The notes below the pieces were generated by a model. The model was not told where the DNA came from and ran no database searches. It saw nothing but the letters and a program-made list of their open reading frames with translations. Below are positions 24,073 to 37,331 of a stretch of 64,000 nt of DNA, piece after piece (the first letter of the stretch is position 1; each line of letters starts with the position of its first letter). Origin of the DNA: Aeromicrobium sp. Root495 (GTDB lineage Bacteria > Actinomycetota > Actinomycetes > Propionibacteriales > Nocardioidaceae). A program made the translations under genes and the position numbers. The DNA lies in NCBI RefSeq assembly GCF_001426755.1, contig NZ_LMFJ01000001.1:170961-234960 (forward strand). The letters are read 5' to 3'.

Positions 24073-25056
24073 TCAGTCGACGATCTCGCCCTGGACGTCG
24101 GCGTGGGGGACCGTCGGGATGGTGCCCAGCCGACCCTTCTGGAAGTCCTCGAACGCCTGCATTACCTCGGCCTTGGTGTTCATGACGAACGGGCCGGCCC
24201 ACGCGATGGGCTCCCGGATGGGCAGGCCTCCGAGCACGATGACGTCGAGCGCCTGGTGCCGCGACTCCTGCACCTGGTCGGCACCGATCGTGATGGTCTC
24301 GCCGTGACCGAGCACCGCCAGCTGGCCCGTTCCGATGGAGCGGCGCGAGGTGCTCACGTAGCCGTCGCCGTTCATGACGTAGACGAGGGCGTTGAAGTCG
24401 GTGCGCCACGGCAGCGTGAGCTCGGCGCCGGGGGAGACGGTGGCGTGGACCATCGTCATGGGCGTGTAGGTGCTGCCGGGACCCTTGATGCCGTCGACCT
24501 CGCCCGCGATGACGCGGATGAGGGCGCCGGCGTCGTGCGAGGTGCCGAGGCCGACCTCGGAAGCGCGCAGGTCCTGGTAGTGCGGGGCCAGCCACTTCTG
24601 CTCGCGCGGGAGGTTGACCCACAGCTGGAAGCCGTGGAACAGGCCGCCCTTCGAGACGAGCCACTCCGGCGGGGTCTCGATGTGGAGCAGGCCGCTGCCG
24701 GCGGTCATCCACTGCGTGTCGCCGTCGGAGATGCTGCCGCCGCCACCGTGGGTGTCCTGGTGGTCCATGACGCCGTCGATCATGTAGGTCACGGTCTCGA
24801 AGCCGCGGTGCGGGTGCCACGGCGTGCCCTTGGGCTCGCCCGGCGAGTACTCGACCTCGCCCATCTGGTCCATGTGGATGAAGGGGTCGAGCTGGCGGGC
24901 GTCGACGCCGGCGAACGCGCGGCGGACGGGGAAGCCCTCGCCCTCGTAGCCCTGGGGAGCAGTCGTGATGGTGCTGACCGTGCGGTCCTCGGCGTCGGGA
25001 CGTGCGGCGACGGTGCGCGGCAGGACGGTCCAGTCGGGAGCGGTGATGGCGGGCAT
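24073..25056 (-). CDS. pirin family protein (long form)
   Basis: A 327-residue bicupin. The N-terminal cupin has HPHRGFETVTYMIDGVMDHQDTHG near residue 94 and LLHIETPPE near 137, the metal-binding His set of classical pirins. The second cupin spans about residues 180-300. It may act as a quercetinase-like dioxygenase or redox sensor. AAGGAGG precedes the ATG at 25056; the in-frame ATG further up falls in the promoter. A MarR-type operator overlaps the -10 region, which suggests induction by phenolic or oxidative stress. Confidence 0.9.
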   Translation of the reverse strand: MPAITAPDWTVLPRTVAARPDAEDRTVSTITTAPQGYEGEGFPVRRAFAGVDARQLDPFIHMDQMGEVEYSPGEPKGTPWHPHRGFETVTYMIDGVMDHQDTHGGGGSISDGDTQWMTAGSGLLHIETPPEWLVSKGGLFHGFQLWVNLPREQKWLAPHYQDLRASEVGLGTSHDAGALIRVIAGEVDGIKGPGSTYTPMTMVHATVSPGAELTLPWRTDFNALVYVMNGDGYVSTSRRSIGTGQLAVLGHGETITIGADQVQESRHQALDVIVLGGLPIREPIAWAGPFVMNTKAEVMQAFEDFQKGRLGTIPTVPHADVQGEIVD

Positions 25057-25087
25057 GAGGTGCCTCCTTGAGAAGTTGCTCCCAATG

Positions 25088-25105
25088 TAGTTCAAGATTC
25101 AACTA
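25088..25105. promoter_or_regulatory. MarR-type operator and -10 of the pirin gene
   Basis: TAGTTCAAGATTCAACTA pairs in 7 of 9 positions, the TAGTT...AACTA form common for MarR-family sites. Minus-strand TACATT next to it is a likely -10. The region is AT-rich against a GC-rich background. Confidence 0.55.
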
Positions 25106-25165
25106 AAAACAAGAGGGCGTCGTCCAACCTGTTCAGCCCGCGTCGGCCATGACGGGTCCGGACGA

Positions 25166-25211
25166 ACGATGAGGGTCCGTGGTCGTCTGGACGACCACGG
25201 ACCCTCATCGT
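25166..25211 (-). terminator. strong hairpin terminator
   Basis: A perfect 21-bp stem with a CTGG loop stands 29 nt past the stop of the secreted-protein gene. It is the longest perfect hairpin in the host part of the window. Confidence 0.8.
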
Positions 25212-25239
25212 CGGTCCGGGCGGAGCCGGACGCGGTGCG

Positions 25240-26094
25240 CTACCTCGGCTGGCCCGCGAGGAAGACGATGCGCTTGGTGCCGCCGACGGTGTCGAGGTAC
25301 ACGGCCGCGCCGTACCTGACGGGCGTGCGACGAGCCGCGTAGACGGTGAAGATCTTGAGCTTCTTGGTGCGAGCCACGACGTCCTTGGCGCCGGGCCGGG
25401 CCTCGAACGTCGAGTAGCCGAGGACGCGCAGCTTGCACGTCGCCTTGATGGAGTCGAGCTTCTTCTGCGTGAGGCGCGTGGTGCCGGCCGAGGCCACGCT
25501 CTCCTTGGAGATGGCGCGGGCCGCGGTGTGCAGGCACGCCGAGTGCTTGACGGCCGGCTTGATCCGGCGAGCCGCGCTGAACGACCTGTTGACGGCCGTG
25601 GTGTCGACCCCGACGAACGACGCCGCGTGGCGCGGCTCCGCGACGAGCAGGACGGTGAAGGCGGGGGCGTCGGCGCCGGCGCGGGACGAGGCGGCTGCGT
25701 GGCGCGTGGCGAAGACGTTGCGGCTCGTGACGACGACGGCCTCGCGCTCGACGAGCCGTGCGGCGATGGACTCCGCGGACCCGTTGCTCGTGGTGCTCAC
25801 GGCGAAGACCTTGAGCACCTTGCACGTGGAGCGCACGGCCTCGACGTCGATGGAGGTGGCGTTGCCCGCGGCGCGCTTCTCGGCGACCTCGGCGGCCTGG
25901 GCCGCGAGGCAGCTGCTGCGCCGGGAGGCGGTCGTCGCGGTACGGGCCTCGACGAGCGCTGACTCGACGGCCGCGACGACGGCGTCGTCGGACGCGGGGG
26001 GATCGGCGGGATCGGCCGCGAGGGCGGGAGCCGCGGTGAGGGTGAGGAGGGTGACGAGGGCGGCCAGGAGCGGGGCGGCCGGGCGAGCGTGCAT
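25240..26094 (-). CDS. secreted protein of unknown function
   Basis: A 284-residue exported protein I do not recognise. Residues 1-27 form a Sec signal peptide ending ALAADP. Four Cys remain in the mature part (near residues 62, 91, 187 and 218), which could make two disulfides. The chain is Ala/Thr/Lys-rich with a VLKVFAVSTTSNG and KLKIFTVYAARRT pair that look like repeated beta strands. TAGCCT at 26125-26130 suggests a start about 24 nt before the ATG. It is monocistronic. Confidence 0.7.
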   Translation of the reverse strand: MHARPAAPLLAALVTLLTLTAAPALAADPADPPASDDAVVAAVESALVEARTATTASRRSSCLAAQAAEVAEKRAAGNATSIDVEAVRSTCKVLKVFAVSTTSNGSAESIAARLVEREAVVVTSRNVFATRHAAASSRAGADAPAFTVLLVAEPRHAASFVGVDTTAVNRSFSAARRIKPAVKHSACLHTAARAISKESVASAGTTRLTQKKLDSIKATCKLRVLGYSTFEARPGAKDVVARTKKLKIFTVYAARRTPVRYGAAVYLDTVGGTKRIVFLAGQPR

Positions 26095-26183
26095 GAGTGA
26101 TTCCGTTCGGGAGGAGTGCTCGTCAGGCTAGGCGTTCGGACCTCCCGGGTCCGGCGTTCTGCGGAACTGGCCGGTGGCTCACC

Positions 26184-27347
26184 TCACGCGCTGGTGGCAG
26201 AGCTCCGGGGGTCGACCAGGATCTTGGCGTGGACCTCGGGATCGGCCAGCTGTGTGAAGGCCGTGGCGACGCCCTCGAGCCCGACCGTCCCCGTCACCAG
26301 GGGGCCCGGATCGACCTTGCCCGACGCGATCATGTGCAGGGTCTGGCGGAACTCGCCGGGGTCGTAGCAGAAGGCGAACCGCAGCTCGACCTCCTTGCTG
26401 ATGGCCAGGCTCGGACGATAGGTGTCGTCCTCCATGCAGACGCCCACCACCACGATCCGCGTCATGAGCGGCACGGCCGTGATGAGCCCGTTGACGATCC
26501 CGGGCAGTCCGACGCACTCGAAGACCACGGGTCCGCGAGGAGTGGCGCCCAGCTTGTCGGCGACGTCGAAGACGCGCCACCAGGGCAGGAGCGGCACGGC
26601 GCGGAGCTTCTCCATGGTGCTCATGCCGAGCTCCATGAAGTCGTCGGCCCCCGTGAGGTAGCGCTTGGTGTCCTGGAACGACGTCCACGGCGAGTCCTGC
26701 GCCGGGTCGACGACGACGTCGGCGCCGCACTGCTCGGCCAGGGCGCGGCGCCCGGCGGAGAAGTCGCTCGCGATGACCTTCTTCACGCCGGAGGCCTTGA
26801 GCATGAGGATCACGGCGAGGCCGATGGGGCCGCAGCCGATGACGACTGCGACGTCCTTGCTCCCGACCTGGCCCTTGCGCACGGCGTGCCACGCGACGGC
26901 GAGCGGCTCGGTGGTGGCGGCGAGGTCGGCTGAGAGTCCGTCGGGCACCTCCATGGTCACGGGCTCGGACACCAGGATCCGCTCGGCGTAGGCGCCGGGA
27001 GCCTTCTCGCTGAGCCCGGTCATGTGCAGGCCGTCGGCCTGACGCAGGAGGGGCAGGGCCACGACGGGTGTCCCGGGCTTCCACTTGCGTCGCGTCTTGG
27101 GCCCGTACTCCAGGACCTCGCCGGTGAACTCGTGGCCGAGCACCACGTGGTGGCTCGAGCGCATGAAGTCGGTGTAGCCGAGGTCGGCGGTGGCGTCGGC
27201 GGTGGCGTCGGAGTGCACCCGGGCGTGCAGGTCGGAGCCGCAGATCCCGGCCCGCGTCACCTCGAGCAGCACCTGACCGGGACCGGGCACGGGGTCGGGG
27301 ACCTCGCTCACGGTGAGCTCCTGCTGGTGACAGACGACGGCGCGCAT
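26184..27347 (-). CDS. zinc-dependent alcohol dehydrogenase (MDR family)
   Basis: A 387-residue medium-chain dehydrogenase. GICGSD gives Cys36, and GHEFTGEV gives His72 and Glu73, the catalytic zinc ligands. VVIGCGPIGLAVILMLKASG near residue 168 is the NAD(P) site. The structural-zinc four-Cys lobe is absent, replaced by LPLLRQADGLHMTG. FMELGMSTMEKLRAVPLLPWW is an unusual insert near 238. GAGGAG precedes the ATG. It is 30 nt downstream of the FMN oxidase gene and may share its transcript. Confidence 0.88.
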   Translation of the reverse strand: MRAVVCHQQELTVSEVPDPVPGPGQVLLEVTRAGICGSDLHARVHSDATADATADLGYTDFMRSSHHVVLGHEFTGEVLEYGPKTRRKWKPGTPVVALPLLRQADGLHMTGLSEKAPGAYAERILVSEPVTMEVPDGLSADLAATTEPLAVAWHAVRKGQVGSKDVAVVIGCGPIGLAVILMLKASGVKKVIASDFSAGRRALAEQCGADVVVDPAQDSPWTSFQDTKRYLTGADDFMELGMSTMEKLRAVPLLPWWRVFDVADKLGATPRGPVVFECVGLPGIVNGLITAVPLMTRIVVVGVCMEDDTYRPSLAISKEVELRFAFCYDPGEFRQTLHMIASGKVDPGPLVTGTVGLEGVATAFTQLADPEVHAKILVDPRSSATSA

Positions 27348-27377
27348 GGGACTCCTCTGGTCGGACTGCCCGAGAGC

Positions 27378-28679
27378 CTAGCCCCGCACGTGCTCGGGCG
27401 TGATGGAGTCGAGCGAGCCGACGCCCGTGAGGGCCATCGTGAGGTCCAGCTCGGCCAGCACGTTGGAGACGACGTCGTGCACGCCGTCCTCCCCGTCGAG
27501 GGCGAGGCCGTACACGTACGGACGTCCGAGCAGCACGGCGTCGGCGCCGAGCGCCCGGGCCACGAAGACGTCGGCGCCGGTGCGGATGCCGCTGTCGAGC
27601 AGGACGGTGGGCTCGGGTCCGACGGCGGCGCGCACGTCGACGAGGGAGTCCAGGCTGGCGATGCCGTTGTCGACCTGGCGACCGCCGTGGTTGGAGACCA
27701 CCACGGCATCGACGCCGAGGTCGAAGGCGCGGCGGGCGTCGTCGGGGTGCTGGATGCCCTTCAGCACGACGGGGAGCCGGGTCCGGTCGCGCAGCGTGGC
27801 GATGTGGTCCCAGCTGAGGCCGGGGTTGGAGTAGATGTCGAGGAAGGTCTCGACGCTCGCGCGGGGCACGAGCGAGCGGAGGTTGGCCACGGTGGCGCCC
27901 GGGTGGCGCCGCGACATCGCCAGCAGGGTGCGGATGGCCCCGAGCGTCACCTCGGGCTTCTCGGCCTCGACGGCTCCCGACGTCACTGCGGCGATGCGGT
28001 CCTCGACGATCTGGTTGAAGCGGGGGTCGGAGGTGTACTGCGCGATGCCGATGCCCCGGGCGAACGGGAGCGAGCCGAGGTTGAGGTCCTGGGGACGCCA
28101 GCCGAGCAGCGTGGTGTCGAGCGTGACCACGAGGGCACCGGCGTCGACGGCCTCGGCGCGGGCGATGAAGCTGTCGACGAGGTCTTCGTCGGTGCTCCAG
28201 TAGAGCTGGAACCAGCGCGGCGAGCCCTCGGTCACGCCGTCCATGGCCGCGGCACACTCCTCCATGCTCTGGCAGCCCTGGTTGCTGAAGAGGTACGGGA
28301 GGCCGTGGCGGGCCGCGGCGCGGGCGATCTTCACGTCGCTCTCGTCGTCGACCAGGGCCAGGGCTCCCACGGGGGCGAGGAGCACCGGAGCCGGCAGGTG
28401 CCGACCGAGCAGCTCGACGCCGAGGTCACGCTCGGTGTTGCCGCCCGCCATGCGAGGCACGATGGAGCGACGCTCGAACGCCTGGAGGTTCTTGGTCATC
28501 GTGCGACCCTCGCCCGCGCCACCGGCGACGTAGGCCCAGGCCTCCGCGGAGCAGGCCCGGCGGGCCCGCCGCTCCAGCTCGGCGAAGTCGGTGGGGACCA
28601 CGGGACGTCGGCCGTGGATCCCCTCGCGGTAGACGGCGCTCTGACGGCTGCGCCCGAGGCCCTCGGCAGGTGCTGGCAT
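27378..28679 (-). CDS. FMN-dependent alpha-hydroxy-acid oxidase (lactate 2-monooxygenase-like)
   Basis: A 433-residue flavoenzyme oxidising an L-2-hydroxy acid such as lactate. LLAPVGALAL near residue 100, FQLYW near 157, Lys307 in VVLKGIQ and SNHGGRQVDNG with catalytic His331 are the family landmarks. The PQDLNLGSLPFARGIGIAQY insert resembles lactate 2-monooxygenases, which release acetate and CO2. The ATG at 28679 has a TAGGGT box 7 nt upstream. It is divergent from the epoxide hydrolase-like gene and may be cotranscribed with the downstream dehydrogenase. Confidence 0.88.
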   Translation of the reverse strand: MPAPAEGLGRSRQSAVYREGIHGRRPVVPTDFAELERRARRACSAEAWAYVAGGAGEGRTMTKNLQAFERRSIVPRMAGGNTERDLGVELLGRHLPAPVLLAPVGALALVDDESDVKIARAAARHGLPYLFSNQGCQSMEECAAAMDGVTEGSPRWFQLYWSTDEDLVDSFIARAEAVDAGALVVTLDTTLLGWRPQDLNLGSLPFARGIGIAQYTSDPRFNQIVEDRIAAVTSGAVEAEKPEVTLGAIRTLLAMSRRHPGATVANLRSLVPRASVETFLDIYSNPGLSWDHIATLRDRTRLPVVLKGIQHPDDARRAFDLGVDAVVVSNHGGRQVDNGIASLDSLVDVRAAVGPEPTVLLDSGIRTGADVFVARALGADAVLLGRPYVYGLALDGEDGVHDVVSNVLAELDLTMALTGVGSLDSITPEHVRG

Positions 28680-28686
28680 GTCCTGA

Positions 28687-28692
28687 ACCCTA
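28687..28692 (-). promoter_or_regulatory. -10 box for the FMN oxidase gene
   Basis: Minus-strand TAGGGT leaves 7 nt to the ATG at 28679, in a 36-bp divergent region. Confidence 0.55.
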
Positions 28693-28715
28693 GTCGGCGT
28701 GGGAGGGTGACAGGC

Positions 28716-29612
28716 ATGAGCACCAAGCCCACCGACCTGCCTCCTGACCTGCCCGGGCTCGAGCACCGCTACGCCGACGTGAACGGCGTGACGCTGCACT
28801 ACGTGGAGGGCGGAACGCCGAGGCCCGACGCCCCGAGCCTCGTCCTCGTGCACGGCTGGCCGCAGCACTTCCTCATCTGGCGCGACGTCCTGGCCGACCT
28901 CGTCGTCGACCACCACGTCATCGCCCTCGATCTTCGGGGCCACGGGTGGAGCAGCGTGCCCGCGCCGGGTGGCGACGCCTACGACAAGCGGACCCTCGCG
29001 GCCGACGTCGAGGCCCTCGTGGAGCACCTGGGCCTCGATCGGCCGGTCCTCGTGGGCCACGACTGGGGCGCCTTCGTGAGCCTGCTCGTCGCCTCTCGCC
29101 GACCCCAGCTGGTCCGCGGTGTGGTGGCTGTGGCGATCATCGCGCCGTGGGCGGCCATCCCCGTGAAGGCACTGCACCGCTTCGGCTACCAGCTGGTCGC
29201 GGCCGGACCGTGGGGGCGCTTCGCCCACCAGGGCCTGGACCAGCGCTTCCTGCGCACGGTCTACAAGCTCGGCGCCGGACGTGGCCCTCGCCTCGCGGAC
29301 ACCGAGGTCTACCTCGAGCGCTACCGGGACCGCGACCGGGCACGGGCCGGCGTGGCCATGTACCGGCGGTTCCTCACCGCCGAGGTGCCGGCGAGCCTGC
29401 GCAAGAAGTACGTGGGTGCGGCCAAGGACGTGCCCATCGTCATGGTGCCGGGCATCGGGGACGGCGTGCTCACGCCCGACCTCGTCGAGGGTGCGGCGGT
29501 CCTGCCGAACGTGACCATGGAGGTCGTCGACGGCGCCGGCCACTGGGTGCCTGAGCAGCAGCACGCGGTCCTGGTGGAGAAGATCAGACGGTTCCTCGCC
29601 GAGCGCCTCTGA
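28716..29612 (+). CDS. alpha/beta hydrolase (epoxide hydrolase-like)
   Basis: A 298-residue hydrolase with an Asp nucleophile. LVHGWPQHFLIWRDV near residue 47 is the HGxP box, VGHDWGAFVSLLVA near 112 holds the nucleophile, and GAGHWVPEQQH near 276 the His. These are the marks of soluble epoxide hydrolases. GGGAGGG precedes the ATG. The divergent FMN oxidase is its only close neighbour, and no epoxide-forming enzyme is evident. Confidence 0.87.
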   Translation: MSTKPTDLPPDLPGLEHRYADVNGVTLHYVEGGTPRPDAPSLVLVHGWPQHFLIWRDVLADLVVDHHVIALDLRGHGWSSVPAPGGDAYDKRTLAADVEALVEHLGLDRPVLVGHDWGAFVSLLVASRRPQLVRGVVAVAIIAPWAAIPVKALHRFGYQLVAAGPWGRFAHQGLDQRFLRTVYKLGAGRGPRLADTEVYLERYRDRDRARAGVAMYRRFLTAEVPASLRKKYVGAAKDVPIVMVPGIGDGVLTPDLVEGAAVLPNVTMEVVDGAGHWVPEQQHAVLVEKIRRFLAERL

Positions 29613-29648
29613 CCGCAGGTCGAGCCGGTCTGCGCCCGGCGGCCCGGC

Positions 29649-30617
29649 CTAGCGCTCCGGTCGGTGCCCGATGGCCGCCGCCAGCTGCAGGGCGTCGCGA
29701 GCCATGGTCTCGGGATGGTGGACGTCGATCGTGGTGGTGCGGCACTCGACGCCCAGCTCCTCGACCGCGCGGACCCGGTCGAGGTCGGAGGAGTCGACGA
29801 GCCAGCCGTCGAGCACGCCGGTGGACCGCCGGCTGCCGTAGTGCGCAGCCACGGCCGGCGCTCCGACGTCGAGCCCCAGGCCCACCATGAGCTCGTCGCT
29901 GGCCCCCGGGACGGCGGCCTTCCCGACGACGGGGGAGACCCCGATGATCGGCGCGGTGGTGGTGCGGAGCGCGGCGCCGAGCCCGGCCAGCCGCACGAGC
30001 GGGCCCATCGCGGCAGCGGGGTCGGCGGGGGGCAGCAGCACGACGTCGGCCTCCATGACCGCCCGCATGACCCCGGGGGCCGGGTTGGCGATCTCGAGCC
30101 CGTGCAGCCGGACGTCGGTGACGGGGGCGAGCCCCTGGTGACGTTCCCAGTACTCCGCATGGGACATCACGCGGCTGTGGCCGCCGACCTCGACCCGCAG
30201 GCGGGTCTGCAGCTCGTCGTCGCTCATGGGGAGGAGCTCCGTGGAGAGCTCCCAGCGGTCCATGAGCCGACGCGTGGCCTGGGTGAGGGTCTTTCCGCTG
30301 CGCAGTGCATCGGTGCGCACGAGGCACGTGGCGAGGGCGCGGTCGCTGAGCCGCAGGCTCCGTCCGCCGGTCCCGTGCGCGGTCAGGACGTCCTGGGCGT
30401 TCCACGTCTCGACCGGGCCCTCCAGGCCGTGGGGTGAGAGCGTGGTCATGATCTCGTCGAGGTCGGGGCAGATGCGCAGCCCGAGGAACCAGTGGTCGTC
30501 GGCGGTGTTGGCGATGACCGTGAGGCGGTCGCGCGCGCCCAGGCACGCCTGGACCCCTGCGATGAACCGGGGCCCGACGCGCCCATCGGCCAGCACGGTG
30601 ACTCTCACAGGCTCCAT
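29649..30617 (-). CDS. CofD-family 2-phospho-L-lactate transferase homologue
   Basis: A 322-residue member of the CofD/FbiA family, which joins phospholactate or phosphoenolpyruvate to the deazaflavin Fo in F420 synthesis. NTADDHWFLGLRICPDLDEI near residue 37 is the signature region with the metal-binding Asp pair. LTQATRRLMDRW and GVSPVVGKAAVPG also fit. The usual FbiB/CofE partner is not adjacent, and segments are shortened against typical FbiA, so it may be a divergent paralogue. Start chosen at the ATG at 30617; Shine-Dalgarno is weak. Confidence 0.75.
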   Translation of the reverse strand: MEPVRVTVLADGRVGPRFIAGVQACLGARDRLTVIANTADDHWFLGLRICPDLDEIMTTLSPHGLEGPVETWNAQDVLTAHGTGGRSLRLSDRALATCLVRTDALRSGKTLTQATRRLMDRWELSTELLPMSDDELQTRLRVEVGGHSRVMSHAEYWERHQGLAPVTDVRLHGLEIANPAPGVMRAVMEADVVLLPPADPAAAMGPLVRLAGLGAALRTTTAPIIGVSPVVGKAAVPGASDELMVGLGLDVGAPAVAAHYGSRRSTGVLDGWLVDSSDLDRVRAVEELGVECRTTTIDVHHPETMARDALQLAAAIGHRPER

Positions 30618-30652
30618 TGTGCTGGTCGCACGGTTGGGATCACGATGGATCC

Positions 30653-30991
30653 ATGACATTCGACGAGGCTCTTGCCGAACGGATCCGCTCGCTCGTCGGT
30701 CTCGAGTACGGGATCTCCGAGCGCCGGATGTTCGGCGGGGTCGCCTTCCTGCTCCATGGCCACATGGCCGTGGCGGCCTCGTCGCACGGCGGGATCATGG
30801 TCAGGGTGCCGCTGGAGGACGCGGACGACGTGCTCGCGCTGCCCCACACGAGTCCCATGGTGATGAGCGGCCGGGAGACGCGAGGCTGGATCCGCGTCAC
30901 CGCCGCGGGCTGCGAGTCGGACGAGGACCTCCACGACTGGGTCGACCGGGGTCTCGAGCAGGCCCGCTCCCTCCCGCCCAAGCCCGCCTGA
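30653..30991 (+). CDS. TfoX N-terminal domain protein
   Basis: A 112-residue protein. EYGISERRMFGGVAFLLHGHMAVA (from residue 17) is the TfoX_N signature. This small stand-alone form is widespread in actinobacteria, and no competence function is implied. CACGAT ends 6 nt before the ATG. It ends at the edge of a large inverted repeat. Confidence 0.82.
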   Translation: MTFDEALAERIRSLVGLEYGISERRMFGGVAFLLHGHMAVAASSHGGIMVRVPLEDADDVLALPHTSPMVMSGRETRGWIRVTAAGCESDEDLHDWVDRGLEQARSLPPKPA

Positions 30992-31085
30992 CCCGGTTTA
31001 CCACGGGGTCTGGGGAAGTGCCGACGCCCCACGGGCTACCGGCCGTGGGGCGTCGAGTTTGCCCAGACCCCGTGGTAAACCCGGG
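30992..31085. repeat. nested inverted repeat filling an intergenic gap
   Basis: Outer arms share GGTTTACCACGGGGTCTGGG (20 bp, at about 30995-31014 and complementary at 31062-31082). Inside lies a 13-bp perfect hairpin CGACGCCCCACGG (31022-31034 with 31043-31055). It occupies the whole space between the convergent TfoX and SDR genes. It can serve as a bidirectional terminator, but its size and symmetry suggest a mobile palindromic repeat. Confidence 0.8.
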
Positions 31086-31094
31086 AGCGGTGGG

Positions 31095-31853
31095 TCAGCG
31101 GGGAGCCATGCGGAGCGCGCCGTCCATGCGGATGGTCTCGCCGTTGAGGTAGTCGTGCTCGACGAGCATCGTGACGAGCCGTGCGTACTCCTCGGGGCGT
31201 CCCAGGCGCTGCGGGAAGGGGACGCCGGAGGCGAGCCCGGCACGGAACTCCTCGCTCACGGTGGCGAGCATCGGGGTCTCGACGATGCCCGGCGCGATCG
31301 TGTTGACGCGGATGCCGTGCTGGGCGAGGTCGCGGGCGGCGGGGAGCGTCATGCCCACGACGCCTCCCTTGCTCGACGCGTAGGCGACCTGGCCGACCTG
31401 GCCCTCGAACGCCGCGACGGAGGCCGTGTTGATGATGACGCCGCGCTGGCCGTCCTCGAGCGGCTCGGTCTTCGCGATGGCCTCGGCGGAGACGGCCAGC
31501 ACGGTGAACGTGCCCACGAGGTTGATCTGCACGACCTTGGCGTAGAGGCCGAGGTCGTGCGTGCCCTTCTTGCTGAGGATGCGCATCGACGGTCCGATGC
31601 CGGCGCAGCTCACGACGGTGCGCAGCGGCACGCCCGAGTCGGCCGCGGTGCCCACGGCGGCTCGCACCTGCGCCTCGTCGGTCACGTCGGCCTCGACGTA
31701 GACCACGCCGTCGACGGCCGGCGCCGACTCGATGGACGACGGGAGGTCGAGCGCGAAGACGGTGGCTCCCTGGGCCGCGAGGGCGGCGGCGGTGGCCGCT
31801 CCGAGCCCGCTGGCTCCTCCGGTGACGACGGCGGCGGTGTCCTTGAGCTGCAT
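31095..31853 (-). CDS. SDR, 3-hydroxyacyl-CoA dehydrogenase type II-like
   Basis: A 252-residue NAD-dependent dehydrogenase. TGGASGLG (residues 11-18) binds NAD; CAGIGPS, NTASVAAFEGQVGQVAYASSK (Ser, Tyr and Lys) and APGIVETPML follow. The long loop and the fit to HSD17B10-like enzymes suggest oxidation of 3-hydroxyacyl-CoA to 3-ketoacyl-CoA. It is 37 nt downstream of the acyl-CoA dehydrogenase gene, the step that precedes it in beta-oxidation. AGGAAGAG precedes the ATG. Confidence 0.88.
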   Translation of the reverse strand: MQLKDTAAVVTGGASGLGAATAAALAAQGATVFALDLPSSIESAPAVDGVVYVEADVTDEAQVRAAVGTAADSGVPLRTVVSCAGIGPSMRILSKKGTHDLGLYAKVVQINLVGTFTVLAVSAEAIAKTEPLEDGQRGVIINTASVAAFEGQVGQVAYASSKGGVVGMTLPAARDLAQHGIRVNTIAPGIVETPMLATVSEEFRAGLASGVPFPQRLGRPEEYARLVTMLVEHDYLNGETIRMDGALRMAPR

Positions 31854-31890
31854 GACGTTCTCTTCCTGACGGTTCGGGTGGTGGGGCGGG

Positions 31891-34669
<2,779 letters not shown>

Positions 34670-34699
34670 CCGTCCGAACCGCCGTCCTCAGGAGGACCC

Positions 34700-35464
34700 A
34701 TGAAGGTGCAGAAGGAAGCAGGCGTCCTGCGTCTCACGTTCGACCGTCCCGAGCGGCTCAACGCGGTCACCGACGTGATCCTCGACGAGCTGGCCGAGGC
34801 GGTCGAGCAGGCGCCGTCGGACCCCGACGTGCGGGTCGTGGTGCTGGCCGGCGAGGGTCGGGCGTTCTGCTCCGGCGCCGACATCTCCGACGACAGGCCG
34901 GCCGACCGGGCCTCGACGAGCACGATCGACGCCGGCGAGCGCCTCGTCCGCGCGATCACCACCTCGCCGCTGCCGGTCGTCGCCCTGGCCCGCGGGGTGG
35001 TCGCGGGCATCGGAGTCCCCATCGCCCTGGCCGCCGACCTCACGCTGAGCGACGAGGACTCGTACTTCCTGCTCGCCTTCACGAGGATCGGTCTCATGCC
35101 CGACGGCGGGGCGTCCGCCCTCGTCGCAGCTTCCGTGGGGCGCGCGCGGGCGCTGCGCCTGGCGCTGCTGGCCGAGAAGCTGCCCGCCCGCGAGGCTGCT
35201 GCGGCGGGTCTGATCGGGGGCGTCCACCCGGTCGCCGACTACGAGGCCGAGGTCCAGAAGGTCCTCGACCAGCTGACGAACGGACCGGCCGTGGCCTACG
35301 CGCGTACCAAGGCATCCATCAACGAGGCGACGCTCGGACCGCTGAATCAGACGTTCAGGACTGAGCTCGCAGGGCAGATCGGACTCCTCGAGGCCGCAGA
35401 CTTCGCAGAAGGCCAGAGGGCCTTCGCGGAGAAGCGGAAGCCCCGGTTCAGCGACCGTCCCTGA
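34700..35464 (+). CDS. enoyl-CoA hydratase/isomerase
   Basis: A 254-residue crotonase. GEGRAFCSGADISD near residue 51 and GVVAGIGVPIALAADLTL near 98 form the oxyanion hole. LMPDGGAS near 132 has Asp at the position of one catalytic Glu, common in isomerase-like members. A perfect AGGAGG precedes the ATG. Together with the divergent dehydrogenases it completes three steps of beta-oxidation; the thiolase is absent. Confidence 0.9.
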   Translation: MKVQKEAGVLRLTFDRPERLNAVTDVILDELAEAVEQAPSDPDVRVVVLAGEGRAFCSGADISDDRPADRASTSTIDAGERLVRAITTSPLPVVALARGVVAGIGVPIALAADLTLSDEDSYFLLAFTRIGLMPDGGASALVAASVGRARALRLALLAEKLPAREAAAAGLIGGVHPVADYEAEVQKVLDQLTNGPAVAYARTKASINEATLGPLNQTFRTELAGQIGLLEAADFAEGQRAFAEKRKPRFSDRP

Positions 35465-37319
<1,855 letters not shown>

Positions 37320-37325
37320 TATCCT
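37320..37325 (+). promoter_or_regulatory. -10 box for the small gene at 37332
   Basis: TATCCT with a 6-nt gap to the ATG; the same hexamer precedes gluQRS and the prophage gene at 41631. Confidence 0.6.
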
Positions 37326-37331
37326 GGGGCC

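Noticed and set aside
27024-28715. Plus-strand frame continuing into the epoxide hydrolase gene
   Set aside because: It is antisense to the ADH and FMN oxidase genes; the hydrolase has its own ATG and ribosome-binding site at 28716.
30992-31085. CRISPR-like repeat
   Set aside because: There are only two copies and they are inverted, with no spacers; no cas genes are present anywhere in the window.
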